DNA from: Mucor racemosus
Lineage: Eukaryota; Mucoromycota; Mucoromycetes; Mucorales; Mucoraceae
Direction of reading: 5' to 3'
Assembly: GCA_027405735.1 (NCBI GenBank)
Contig: JAPEHQ010000020.1
Location: 558,001-622,000, forward strand
Length of the DNA stretch: 64,000 nt
Shown: piece by piece, positions 10,942 to 24,001 of the stretch
Numbering within the stretch: the first letter of the stretch is position 1
How the letters are laid out: each line of letters starts with the position of its first letter
Notes under the pieces: model-generated
Told to the model about the DNA's origin: nothing
Database searches by the model: none
Seen by the model: only the letters and a program-made list of their open reading frames with translations
Translations under genes and position numbers: made by a program

Positions 10942-12848
10942 ATGCAAAATAAAATGAAACGTAGGAGTAAAAACACGCGTACTTTACCCAATATCAAGCA
11001 AGAAGAGCCTGCGATTGATCTCAATCTTTATAAAGCAGCACCTTCAACAGATAGTGGTAAAAACATCTCTAAATACCAGTTACCTGATTTTGATTCAAAT
11101 GGAAATGATTGCAGTGGTAACAAATTATTAAAAAAAACCGAAAACGATCAAACTCAAAGCAACAGCACATTGAGAAATACTGGTGAAATCTGCAGCAAGA
11201 TCAGCAAAGAAATTGAGAGTGCTGAAATTGAGGTCAAGCAAGAATTTAAAATAAAACATGAGACACTAGCAAACGCAAATTCGGGTAATTTCTTTATTAA
11301 TCGAACAAAATGTATGTCTATTGATGCATTGTAAATACAGATGAGGCTCTTGATGCAAATCAAAACGATTATTATTATCAATGCCGAACATGCAATATGA
11401 AAACTAGCAAATTACAATCATTAATACAGCACCGTGAATCGATTCATAACATCAAATTCAGAGGAACATCGATAAAGCGTATTGATTTGGAGCCAAATAT
11501 CAAATATCCTAACAACTATTGTCAATCTTGCGAAAGAGCATTTCCGTCTTTTAAAAAATATCGTGTTCATCTAAGATTAGTTCACTATATGACTATAAAG
11601 CGATCACGATATAAAACCCGAGAAGATATTAAACCTGACCCTGATAATCCCAACTTTTATTGCTGTTCATGTGATCGTACGTATCCAAATAGAAAAAAAT
11701 ATCGAATCCATTTGAAACATAAACATGAAATGAGACTGGTTCCCCTGCTTGGAAGGAAGAAACTTAATACCCTTCCTGAATGGAATAGCCAAGATTATTA
11801 CTGTCAATCTTGTGAACATACATTCGAAGCAAGAGATTTGTACCACAAACACTGTATACTTACACATCATATGAGCCCACCAAAAATCGAACGTCCGCAC
11901 ACACCGGACCCGAGTTTTCACTGCAAAACGTGCAACGTTACCCTCAACAGTAAAAACGCTTACAACAACCATTATCGCTATTTTCACCCTAAATATATCA
12001 GATCAGCCATTGCAAAACGTAATGTTCTTCTAGATGTATCAGGTCCCAATGATTACTGTAAAGCGTGCGATAAGCAATTCAATTGTAATCGAGACTACTT
12101 TTTGCATTTGCACTATGTTCATAAAATGCTAGGTATTCCTAATATCAACCAAAATCTTAAAGAAACTACCCCTGATGTCAATGACCCCAACAACTATTGC
12201 CGTTCCTGTGATAAAACACTTTCCTCGAAACATGGGTTTAAAAGGCATCTTTTGTCTATCCATTCTATAGGTAAAAATATTCCAAAGCAAGGTAGCTTAC
12301 AACCTGATGTTAACGATGTTGATTTTTACTGTCGAGTTTGCAAACATAAATACGCTACCAAACAACATTACCGAAATCATCTTCGCGAAATGCATAAAAT
12401 GAAGTTAGAATCGTTATTGACTAGTGCATATAGCCCTAACTTTCTTCCAGATCCTTTAAACCCCAAATTTTATTGCTGTGTTTGCAAATCAACCAAAAAG
12501 ACATTGGGCGGACATCGAAGTCATTGTAGAGAAATTCATTTAATGAAACTAGATCCTATTCCTTTGGCCTATCCTAATGCAACGATCGATGTCGAAAGTC
12601 CTGATTTTTATTGTGCAAAGTGCGATAAGCATATGAAAAAGAAAGCATATTTTGTAGATCATCTGCGAAGAATACATTCAATAGAACCAGTTAGGTTTCC
12701 TTACCCCAATGCAGAACTTGATGAATTTGATCCCACATTTTATTGTGCAATCTGTGATAGACATCTCTCTACAAAATACATCTTTAAAATTCATTTGAAA
12801 CACACTCACAATTTCGTAAGTACACCTGTTGGAACTTTACGTAATTAA
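10942..12848 (+). CDS. C2H2 zinc-finger array protein, 11 fingers (full-length family member)
   Basis: Exons 10942-11284 and 11341-12848 are separated by a 56-nt phase-1 intron; the product is about 616 residues. A second in-frame ATG at 10954 (MKRRSKN) aligns better with paralogue starts and may be the true start. Exon 1 carries IKQE near its beginning, and VKQE plus IKHE shortly before the intron. Exon 2 has eleven C2H2 fingers, each C-x2-C-x12-H-x4-H, with long linkers carrying PD-x-x-DPN-FYC. Finger 9 departs from the pattern (C-x2-C-KSTKKTL). The finger order corresponds one-to-one with the genes at 20369 and 58672, so the array is a fixed register rather than a freely shuffled tandem. 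It is probably a nuclear DNA- or RNA-binding factor; its function is not known. Confidence 0.88.
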
Positions 12849-13589
12849 CAGTAAAATTTCTCTATCCATGTACCTGCTGTATTAAAAACACCAATAAACA
12901 TGTAACTATATGGCCGTTATAATAAGAGTGATATATAGTTTAGATTAAAAAGCACTCTTAAAAGTTGATACATCTTTGAAAAGCAATGCTGAAAATCCAT
13001 TAATAAATGCAAATTTCAAGATTTTATATGATACACTTTGCATTTATTTTAGTCTACATATAATTAGAAACGAATTTTGAAATTCTTTTTGAGTATGCAT
13101 ATATTGTACTATTAAATTTTGCATAGAATTAGGGGGAATAAAAGCAAATGTCGCTACTATATTGTGACAGAAAACGCATATTTGACAACAAGAAATTAAT
13201 TGTGTCTATTTTATGATACTCGCCCTCACATATAAAAAAGTCAAATCGAGTTTTTACTTTTTAATGGTAATTCGAAAGTCGATGAGTCGTTCTAATTGTG
13301 TTTGTTGTTTTACTCCAAGCATCATGTATTTCTTATACATGCATATCGTTTAATCAAACGGAACTGATGTACGGTACCGTATATGTTCTTATTCTTGGTA
13401 ACTAGCAAGCTTCTGACAATCCCAATATATACCTTCCCTCTATGATTCGTTGATATCTGTCCGAAAATAGAAGAGCTAATACCCGAATATAAGTGTACTG
13501 GTATAACATTGGTCAAAGTTAACCTAAAAAAATCGATTGAAAAAATTGAGCACTTAAATTAAGGTATCACTTTATTGTATTCATAGGAT
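12849..13589. other. Intergenic stretch, no gene seen
   Basis: AT-rich; AATAAACA-type signals shortly after the stop of the preceding gene could serve polyadenylation. No other feature is supported. Confidence 0.5.
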
Positions 13590-14940
13590 ATATAGATACA
13601 ATTGAAAACTACTCTGCGTTTTTTGTTTCAGCGAAAAATATTCATTTTTCGTCGAGATAATCAACATAATACTTCATATCACAGCTTAAACCTATGTGGA
13701 CGGAGTTTCAAATTATATTTGTTAAATTGATCAAAAATGATCAAAAAACAAAATTGTTTAATGATTCATGAACTACAAAGTAAGTTGAACTAGCGTATTA
13801 AATACTTTTTGTATCGTTTTAAATTCTGCATCCACATAAACAAAATCCAGACAAATGTTTCACATTAAAGTTTGCGTAAAATACGATTCAAATTTTGGAA
13901 GTTTCTTGAAGATACACATCACTTTTTATAAGCATATTTTTAATACAAGTAACGGAAATAATCAATAGTAAAATTATCTATCAATCGAGCTATTTTTCAA
14001 CCTTCTAGCTGCATTTTTCGTAGAGAAAACGAGATTTTTGTAGAGCTTTTTTTTTTCAAATTCAGAATTTGGGATGAGGGTATACACGTCTTTTTTTGGA
14101 GCAAAACCAGAAATATTCTTTTGAACACATTTTTGTGGATATCTCCACGAAAAATCAATATTTTGGAAAAACCTAAATTGGGTCCGAGAGAACTCAACGA
14201 GGCTGATGACTTGAATGTATAAGGCATGTTGGTCAATATGGTATATATTTTGTAACCTTTTACAAAATGGTCAAAAAAAGAGTTTTTTTAGAAAAGGTGC
14301 TTCAAATTTTTTTATGCTTAAATATGTTGTAGAGTATTTTAAAACAAATAAGTTTTATTATTAAGAAGTATTAATGTATCTTACTTTTTTGCAGAGATAT
14401 TAAGGCTCAAAGTTTTGAATTTTTCAAGCAGAGAAAGGCAGGTTTCTTTTTGAAAGTCGTGCTTTAATCCTTCAAAAATAACTCTTTGTTAATGATAATA
14501 AAATATGTTATGCGTATATATATTGCGCGTTACGTACAACTTCAAATTTCAATTTCAAGCCATTATTTGGTTTTATAAAAATTTTCAAAGAATATCTGAA
14601 ACAATCCATACAAAATAGTTTAAACAAGTAGACATTTTCATTTCTCTATTTCCACATCAACTCTGAAATGAGCCTCTTGTGATTCTATGAATGAACACTA
14701 GACGTACCTAATATTGCAACGGGAGGAGCTCATTTGGACTCCTATTCGGCGAGAACTGGCGTATTTACGAACCTTAGTATGTATAAATATTAGGTAATTA
14801 ACGTGTTGTTCAAACTTACTAAATGCATAATGACCCATGGAAGCTGATATATGAAATATTTGTAGCATATAACTATTTATAACATTATTTGTGTAGAATG
14901 AAAGCTTAATTGTATCAGTATTTATATAGAAGAAATCCAT
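13590..14940 (+). repeat. Dispersed repeat, copy 3, near-duplicate of 1.5-2.9 kb
   Basis: The segment from about 14150 to 14890 is almost the same as 2100-2860, base for base, with scattered substitutions and a few small indels. The left part (13590-14100) matches less closely. The repeat ends abruptly at about 14940-14955, where finger-2 coding sequence of a broken zinc-finger gene begins, so the repeat has replaced that gene's promoter, leader exon and first finger. Confidence 0.8.
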
Positions 14941-14959
14941 GATGCTAAAAGATATTGCA

Positions 14960-16255
14960 GATGTTGTGAGATAGCATTTTCCTCCGTTTGGATATATAGA
15001 AATCATTTGGGAGGAGCTCACAATATGATATTAAAGTCATTACGAGTTCGACGTCAAACTGACATCAATCCTGACCCTGATAATCCCAATTTTTATTGCT
15101 GTTTATGCAATTGTACGTATGCAAATAAAAAATGCATATCTCAGACATTTACGAACTTTCCATAAAATGGATCAGGTGTCGTTAAATAAGAAAAAAAAAC
15201 CGACATTCTTTCTGAATGAAATAATCCAAAATTTTATTGTAGGTCGTGCAAATATACGTTGGCAACAAAAAAAATGTACCATCGATATTTTACACTCGCA
15301 CATTGCATAGAAGCACCAACAATCGAACATCTTGACAGGTATGTTTCCAACTTTTACTGCAAAGTATGCAACATCAGTTTAAAAAGTAAATCCTCTTACA
15401 GAAATCACTGCCGTTACTTTCATCCGTTAAGGTTAAAACCGGCTATTTTGAATCCTGATGGTCTTCCAGATGTGTTTGACCTGAATAATTATTATAAAGC
15501 TTGCCAAAATACTTTTATCACTAAATACGATTACTATTCACATCTAGGTTATATTCATAAGAAGCTGGATATTCCACAACTTCAAAAAAAAAAAAAGCTT
15601 GGAGACATCACTCATGGCATCAATGATCCCAATCGCTACTGTCGTTCTTGTGATAAAACGTTTTCCTCAAAATACATGTATTAAATGCATATTTTGTCAA
15701 TTCATTCAATATTCAAACGTACCTTCAATGAAAGACAGCTTGCAACCTGAAATTGACGATCTTAGGTTTTATTATCGTGTCTGCAAACAGAAATACAAAA
15801 ATAAAACAGTATACCGCAGCTATCTTTGTGTGATACATAAAATGATATTAGTATCGTTACGAAAGCGTTCAGACAACTATAATTTTTATCCTGGTCCTTT
15901 AGATCCCAATTTCTATTGCCGTGTTTGCAAATCAACCAGAAAGGCGCTGAATAAGCATCGAGACATTCATTTTATGAAGTTGGATTCTATACATTTTGCC
16001 TGCCCTAATACAGTAATTGATCTTAAAAGCCCTGATTTTTATTGTACAAAGTGTAATAAACCTTTGATAAACAAGTATACATTTGAACGTCATCTGCAAA
16101 AAATTCACGCACTGCACCCACTCAAGTTTCCATATCTCTATGCAACTATTGATATACTTGATCCCAAAATTTACTGTGCCATGTGCGATAAACATTTGTC
16201 GAGGAAACAGGCCTATAATCTTCATTTGAAGTATGTTCGCAATTTGGACAATTGA
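14960..16255 (+). pseudogene. Zinc-finger array pseudogene, 5' truncated, several frameshifts
   Basis: Family finger sequence starts abruptly at about 14960 with the equivalent of finger 2 (YCRCC...HLGGAHNM). It runs through recognisable fingers 3 to 11 in three reading frames: a shift near 15130, a stop/shift around 15210-15260, a stop at 15682-15684 inside finger 7 and a further shift before 15729. Several ligands are also lost (for example Tyr for Cys in NNYYKAC and RFYYRVC). The last 175 codons (15729-16255) remain open and would encode four fingers. There is no leader exon. The copy is dead or at most a source of a short fragment. Confidence 0.85.
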
Positions 16256-16945
16256 AAACTCGAATATATATAGGTACATACAACGAATATAGTTATGATC
16301 TCTCTACCTTCCATGCTATATAAAAAAAAACCAATATATAAAAGGCTGTTATGATTGAAATAATTTATAATGACAAAGAGCACATTAAAATTAATAAAAA
16401 AAGTAGTTTAAAGAATTGTTTTGATGCAAATCATTTTTATTTCAACAAAAAATCAACTAGAAATCAATTTCAAATGACCCTTTTAAGTTACATATTTTTT
16501 ACTTTTGTAAATTGCATCGAAAAAAGATAGGAATATGCCAATGTCGCTCAGAATATGCTCCATTTTTAGGTCTCATTCATTCCAGTACTTTGGCAGGAAA
16601 TGCACATTTGGTTTACAAAAAGTCGATTTTGTTTCCTTTCATGTATGAAGATAGCTTTAAAAAGTTTTAAAATGCCCTCATCCCTTTCAAAAAAAAAAAA
16701 AAAAAAAAAAAAAAAAGAAACTTGTCATGTAGATCGTTGTTGTTTGATTCTAAAAAAATGGAGTTGAAAAAAAGAATCAAGCGAGCTATAGTCAAGATCA
16801 AGAAAGGAAGGTCAATAAACAATCCATTCTAGTTTCTGTTTTTCATCAATACACTCAATGCTTATTGACCAAGGCACACTTTTCGAAATACTTTAGTGTA
16901 ACCTGCCTGAATTGCATAATACAGTATATTCTTTCATGAAGCGAA
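16256..16945. other. Spacer with homopolymer tract
   Basis: No gene supported. A run of about 26 A lies at 16690-16716. Confidence 0.5.
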
Positions 16946-16957
16946 AGGTGGCTTTGG
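16946..16957 (+). promoter_or_regulatory. shared upstream motif, zinc-finger gene 4
   Basis: AGGTGGCTTTGG begins 80 nt before the ATG at 17026, with one apparent inserted or substituted base relative to the other family motifs. Confidence 0.4.
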
Positions 16958-17025
16958 CTAGTTTTAAAAAGGTTTTCACCCCCTTTATTAATTTTGTTTC
17001 TATACACAAATTAACTGAATATTCA

Positions 17026-18566
17026 ATGAAGCTGAGGAATAGGCCCAGGCGTGATATATCTAAAGTCAAACAAGAAGTATCTGCAAATGACTTTAACCTT
17101 CGTACGGCAAGATCACCTTTGATAAACAATAAAGACACTACAAAATGCCTAAAAGAAGAAAAAGAAGAAAAAGAAGATGATGCAAGTAGTAGCGAGTTTG
17201 TTGGTCGTAGCGAGAATGATCCAAATCAAGTAGATAACAGATTAGAAAGAGTTGCCCATATCAACAACACTGGTTCTGAAGAATCTGAACGACTTGATGT
17301 TGAAGTCAAACACGAAGCAACGACAAAATTTGAAGTTGTATCAATTCCAGGTAATACATTAGCCCTTTGAACAAATAAACATAAACTAAATATATTACAA
17401 CTGAAGATAAATCCCGTTCACCACCCGAGGGCAGGGATGGTGATTATTATTATTGTGATATGTGTAATGAAGAAATGACCGATTACAAATCAGTATTAGC
17501 CCATCGCCAATCAGTCCACAACATAAAGTATAATAGAATAACCCTAAAGCATATCGATTTGGAACCGGATATTAATGATCCCAATTTTTATTGTCAAACT
17601 TGTGAAAAGACATTTCGATCAAAAATGTATTATCGACAGCATATAAAGGAGGTTCACCATATTCATTTAAAGCGCTTGAAAACAAGAGTAAGGAATAATA
17701 TTATTCCAGATCCACAGAATCCCGACTTTTATTGTCGTTCATGCGATCTAACATATGGAGGTAAAAGACAATACCACGACCATTTAAGAAGATATCATAA
17801 AATAAGACAAATTCGAATGAAAGATATAAATTCCGGCATTCTTCCTGATTGGAACGATCCATCCTTTTATTGTATAGCATGTAATATGACCTACAAGACA
17901 AAAGCTTCTTTTTCGATACATTGCAGACATATTCACAACATGAAGAGACCTGAAAAGACTGCAAAAGATGAATTTCCTGATCCAAATGAACCTAGCAATC
18001 ACTGCAAAATATGTAACATTAATTTCAAACACAAATTATCTTACAGACAACATTGTCGTTATAAACATAACATGAAGTTTTCGAAAATGTTTGCCAATCC
18101 TGATGTTACTCCAGATTTATCGGACCCTAATGACTACTGCAGAACATGCAAAAAATCATTCAAGAGTAAATATGGCTACCATTGGCATTTATTTTCTGTT
18201 CACGAAATGGATGTTCCAAGTTTGAAAAAGCAAACCAACAACATCTCACCGAATATTGATGACCCTGATAATTATTGCAGTGCTTGTGATAAAGTATTAG
18301 CCACAAAATATGGCTTCAAGAAGCATTTAATAGTAGTTCATTCTATAGATTGGCCAGTGCGAGAAGAAAACTTGCAACCTGATGTGAACGATCCTAACCT
18401 TTACTGTTGTGTTTGTAAAAAAAATTACAAATCTAAATTATCTTACCGTAAACACCTTAAAGCAAGACACAAAATATCAACTCGACGTCTACCAACCCGC
18501 TTACAGCGTACGGATCCTGCTAGCCCCAATCATCCCGATGTTGTCATTGATACTCAACAGTTCTGA
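17026..18566 (+). CDS. C2H2 zinc-finger array protein, 8 fingers
   Basis: Exons 17026-17350 and 17407-18566, with a 56-nt phase-1 intron; about 494 residues. Leader MKLRNRPRRD, then VKQE near residue 16 and VKHE about 15 residues before the intron. A lysine/glutamate-rich stretch (residues 43-53) lies between. Exon 2 carries eight fingers of the family type with DPN linkers. After finger 8 the protein ends in a short tail (RRLPTRLQRTD...), about three fingers earlier than the 11-finger paralogues. The DNA after the stop does not obviously continue the array, so this looks like a settled shorter form rather than a fresh frameshift. Target and function are unknown. Confidence 0.87.
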
Positions 18567-20295
18567 TTGTCTCAATCTGTCTTGAGAGAATTGACAAAAG
18601 AACCTCTTTTCAAAATAAAATCTTAAATGTAATTGAAAACTTACTTGCGATGTATTAATGGCTATATTGTGCGCAATATAATTTCAATTATAGCTCAAAA
18701 GGAAGTTTTAAAATTCATTCAAGATTTGTTCATAAACTCACAAGCTTTGTGCATTACAGCAATTATATTCTGAAGCGACTATATGCCTCTATTTAAGTTC
18801 TAAAGAAGAAGAAAATACATATACAACTTACAGCAATCAGTAAAAAAAAAAAAAAAAAAAAAAAAAGAAAAAGAAAAAAAATGGCATCAAATAACTAAAT
18901 GTTGCAACCTCACCCAAGACATTCAAAATAAAAGATTTTATAGTTTATATTGTAATTTTTATCTTATTGTTGTATTGAATTAATAGTTCCTGAGCGTTTT
19001 CAAGTACCTAAGTTGTATAGAAACAGAGTTCTGGACTTTTTGGAGAGGAAAGAGGGAAACAAAGAGATCCAACCACCTTTCAAAATAGCCAGATTTCTCT
19101 AATATTTCTGAAATAATCTGCTTGGAAGGGCAACAAAAAATATCCAAGGATTATATGACACACTGTATTCATCCAACAAGTTGAAAATTATAAATATGTG
19201 TTGGCACATTTTGTGAATAAATCCTTTAAAGCCAAAATACGACCTAAAATCAATAACTTTAAGGTCATAAATATATTGTTTTTCGAGCGTTTTGAGGCGT
19301 CTAGATTACACAGAAATATTCCTCTGATCCTGCAGTAACTAACTAATGCATTATCTCAATTTTTTTTTTGTGGTTGAAAATTGAGCGATTTCGACCCATT
19401 TTACCCTTGCAACTATAAGGGAAAATTGATCAAAATCGCTATTTTTAATTTTTTACCCGAAAAACGAAGACTTTCAATAAGGTATATATTAGTAGAAAAT
19501 GACCGCAATTCTTCAGGAAACAACATAAAGTTATTTAAATTGACGGTGATTATCCAAAATATAAAGCTTTGGCCAAAAAACCTGTTTTCCTAATATCGAA
19601 TTTTGCATGAAACTTTGAGGGTAAATTTTGCTTGTAAATACCATTGTTAGATCCGCCAAAAAAATCTGTACAAATAACAATTAATAAGATACATAGATTT
19701 GCTATTAAATTTCTTGAGATAACCGTCAATTTGTTGACAAAAGCAAAAAAATCCATCCAAATTATAAACAAAATTTGTGAAGCGGTGTTTCAATCCATAT
19801 TCTACTACCAGTGTGAGACATATGCTGAATATTGACGAAAAAACATCAATAAAACACTAATTTAATTGCAAACAACTGGTAAAATTTCTAGAAATTGCTT
19901 TTAAGTGCTAATATTACTAAAATCCAGACGTTTTTAACTTTAAAAGTGTCTAAATTCATGAGAACGGAAGCATTTTGTAACAGCAGCAAATAAAACATTC
20001 TGAAATCGCAGGGCTGCTTAATCGACCAAATACAGCGGTTGAATGGATCTTTGACCATGTTCCTTGTTTATTTATACTCGAAAATATCAAGGCTATATAT
20101 TTCTAATGCTTTTTCTATGTTACGAGTCAAATACAGATTGTAATCTGTGGAAATATATGAACGTTTTAGTTTAAACGTGGCCATCCAAATCACGCTAAAT
20201 CTTTACTGGGATGAAGATTCTGTATCTGATTTTATGTCGACTAATAGACTTCAAATCCTCAAAAGAAAGTTGGTTACACACCTTTTCATAAAAGA
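18567..20295. other. Intergenic stretch, no gene seen
   Basis: AT-rich, with an A-rich tract at 18841-18880. Frames of 63-73 codons at 19381-19835 on both strands show no recognisable features. The stretch 19370-19850 has the feel of a decayed repeat but no family was assigned. Confidence 0.5.
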
Positions 20296-20311
20296 AAGTG
20301 ACTTTGGAAAC
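20296..20311 (+). promoter_or_regulatory. shared upstream motif, zinc-finger gene 5
   Basis: AAGTGACTTTGGAAAC starts 73 nt before the ATG at 20369; one base differs from the AAGTGGCTT core of its relatives. Confidence 0.45.
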
Positions 20312-20368
20312 TTATGGAAATGAACGTTTCATCTTTTTCAACTTATATGATTGTTTAATTGAATAAAG

Positions 20369-20690
20369 ATGAAATTGAGAGCCAAGCGTAATGCGCTCAA
20401 CATCAAGCAAGAAGTTCCTGAAGTTAACTCTGTCCTGGATACAGTAATATCACCTTCAAAATATCACAGTTCTCGATCTTCTGGTTGTTTCTTGAAAGAA
20501 GAAAACTTGAATAGTAACAAATTTACTGGGAAACGCGAAAATAATCAAACTCAAATGATTAGCACATGTGAAATAACTAGCCAAAGTGATACGAATACTT
20601 CTGAGAACATTGAATGCACGGATACGAGTATGAAGCAGGAAAGGACAGAAAAAGCCGAAGCGTTATTGAACACGACCTCAGGTAAATATA

Positions 20691-20725
<35 letters not shown>

Positions 20726-22305
20726 TGAGCAAAAATGCTTATTATTAATGCATGATTATTACATATGGAAAAGCTAATACAAGCAATCAAGAATACTATT
20801 ATCAATGCTCTATATGCAATGAGAAAAAAAGCAAGTTTTCATCATTAGTAGAGCATCGCAAATCGGTCCACTCTGTCAAATACAAAGGAAGAACCATAAA
20901 GCATATCGATCTAGAGCCAAACATTCATGATTCTGGAAATTATTGTCAATCTTGCGATAAAACACATTCATCTTTTGTCATATATCGACAACATTTGAGA
21001 ACAGTTCATGGTATGCTTATGAAGCCAATGCTTGGTAGATTACGAAATAACATCAACCCTGATCCTGATAACCCCGAACCTTATTGTCGTTCATGTGATC
21101 GCATGTATAGAGATAGAAATAGATATCGCAGCCATTTGAGAGAATTCCATAAAATGAAACTGGTGCCAATAAAGATGGAAGGCTGGATGATAAAGAACCC
21201 TGATATCCTTCCTGATTGGGATGATCCAAACCGTTATTGTAAATCTTGTGAGAATACCTACAAAACAAAATTATCATATCAAAATCATTGTAGAATTAGA
21301 CACCACATGAAAACACCACCATCAAAAATCGAACGCCCTGATTTAAATGATCCCAACTTTTACTGCAAATTATGTAAAACAACTTTCAGCACTAGAGGTT
21401 CCTTTGCGACCCATTGTAGTTATTTTCACCCAATACACTCCAAGTCAAAGATTATAAATCCAGATGTTCTTCCGGATATATCAGATCCCAATAACTATTG
21501 CAGCGCATGCGAAAAGACTTTTATCAGTATATTTACTTATCGTAAACATTTACAAAACATTCATAAGATGCTGGGTGCCCCACATTTTCCAAAGAAGCCT
21601 AAAGATATTATCCCTGATATAAATGATCCCAATAACTATTGCCGTTCTTGTGATAAAACGCTAAGCTCCAGATACTTGTATAAAATGCATCTTTCCCGCT
21701 TCCATTCTATAGGCAAGAGGAAAGTTCGAAAAGAGAATACCTTTCTACCTGATGTGAACGATCCAAATTTCTATTGTCGAGTCTGCAAATGTAACTGCGT
21801 TGATAAAGATAAATACCGGACTCATCTTCGTGAAGTGCACAAAATGACACGAAAGTCTCTCAAAAGTATGGATCCCATATTACTTCCAGATCCTCTAGAC
21901 CCTAATTTTTACTGCAGTGTATGTAAAAAAACAAAGAACAAGCTTGGTGCATACCGTAATCATTGTAGAAATGTGCATAATATGAAATTGGACCCTATAC
22001 CTAACGTATATCCTGATGTAGAAATAGATATCAACAGTCCTGATTTGTATTGTGCAAAGTGCGAAAAACATTTAATGACGAAAAGCTCCTTTACATGCCA
22101 CTTGAAACGGGTTCACTCTTTGGATCCCGTGAGACATGTTACTTTTCCAGATGCCAAAATTGATACATCTGATCCCAATCGATATTGCTCAAAATGTAAC
22201 AAATACTTTGCAACCAAACAAAGCTTTAACGCTCATTTAAAAAATTATCATGATTTGAAATGTCCTTTTATTAGACGCTTTAATTGGTCAGGTGAAAGTG
22301 TATGA
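20369..22305 (+). CDS. C2H2 zinc-finger array protein, 11 fingers
   Basis: Exons 20369-20681 and 20774-22305; about 614 residues. The intron is in the family position and phase (1) but is 92 nt instead of 55-58 nt, because it contains an (AT)n run at about 20695-20720. The only acceptor that keeps the frame is the AG at 20772-20773. Leader: MKLRAKRN, IKQE near residue 13 and MKQE about 17 residues before the intron. The eleven fingers are in the same order as the gene at 10942, each C-x2-C-x12-H-x4-H with DPN linkers, and all zinc ligands look intact. It is probably one of the functional members. It may act as a transcriptional or RNA-level regulator; nothing in the sequence gives a target. 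Confidence 0.88.
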
Positions 22306-24001
22306 TTCATTAAACAATCTTTTTAATATGCTCCATCATGTTGTTAATAAATAAGTATTTGCTCTGACAGTAAAGACACGTAATATTTTGAATATTATAA
22401 ATTTTAAAAAATTATTCTTGCATGCTATATGAACATTTTGGCACATTTCCAAGTTTAAATAGGATTTAAAACAAGTATTGTATATGCTGATATTTTTTGT
22501 TTTATTGGTTTATGTACAAAATCAACATAAATATGTCAATCTGGTCAGAAAGCTTAAAATTCGGCTGTTAAAAAAAAACATACGTGGTATAATCTTATGA
22601 TTTTGCTAATTCAAACATTACAGATGTTAATTAAATCAATTCTATAATATATACCCATAATTTTATATAATATTTTTTTATGTACCCAATCAATAGGGTC
22701 ATTATACGTATATCAAATGCTTGTATGTGGATTATATAACCCCATAACATTTGGAATTGAACGCACTTGTTACATAGTTGAGTCTCCGTTTTATTCCTTG
22801 TTTTTAGGCTTTTCTTTTTCTGTCTTGGTCTTTAAAAAGCCATACGTTACATTATAGTATAACAACGATGGATCATTGTGTTATGTATACGCAAAATAAG
22901 CTTTTGTGATACCCATGATACAAATCGGAAGAGGCGTTTAAAGTTTTTATATCGAGATCTTGATAGATCTGAGGCGTGTGTGCACGTATTTCAAATATTT
23001 CGAGTACATTTACCATTTGCATTTGTATTTGCGTTGATATATATATATATATATAGTAGCATTCATGGTTTGAAATGATGAGAATAAATATTATGATATG
23101 ATTCTAGCCCTCTCTTTCCCATATTTGAGGTTTTAAACGGCTATTTGCATACGATTCTACAACAACTATTCAGCTATGATCCGATACATCGACAGACACC
23201 TATAAATTATTTTATATTCTAAAATATAATTAAAATTCTCGATGCTAATTAGTTTCACCTTTTAATATTTGGGGTCATAGCTGTCAAAAAATAGTTTGGA
23301 TCTGTCAAACTTTAATTGAGCGCACGGACCTTTTTTACATCATATGTTTGTTTTTACGTTTGTGATCGACGGAATACATATAAGGTACACTTGTAATAGC
23401 ATGATTATCCAAGTAGCTTTTCTTTCCCAGCTTTTTGTAATGGCTGACAAAGATTTATTTCATACATTCAATAGAATAATTTAGAAAAAAAAAAGGCTGC
23501 TATATAAATGTGAAACCTCCCTTTTTTAAAATTTACAATCAAAAATCCATTTAGTGAATACACTAGGAGATTCCCATCAAAAGATATTGCGATAAAATAG
23601 AAAATATTACACCATGAAAACTGTCTATAAACATGGCTCAATTCTTGATTTGTTGGTATCACTTTGTAACACATATAAAGTTTGTTTATTAATGCCGCTT
23701 TCGTCAAAAGATTCCGAGTAACACGAGCAATTGCTTGGTAATATACACTTGCTTTTTTTTTTTATCAATTAATCAAATAAAACTGCAGATATAGAAAAAT
23801 GCGCATACAAAATCTTTGTGAATTTATTCATCAAGTTTCCGTAATTCATGCATTTGCTGTATTTTCATCATCATTTCATATATATTTTTCAGAAACCTAA
23901 CCATGGATGAAAGTAGGGCATATTTCCTGCATTTTTATAATTTGATTCTAAATGTTCAAACAGTGAAATAAATACAAACAATTTATTATATAGAAATTTA
24001 A
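22306..24001. other. Gene-free stretch
   Basis: Downstream of the zinc-finger cluster and 3' of the MIT-domain gene. AT-rich, with a short (TA)n run at about 23037-23055. No coding region or RNA gene was recognised on either strand. Confidence 0.55.
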
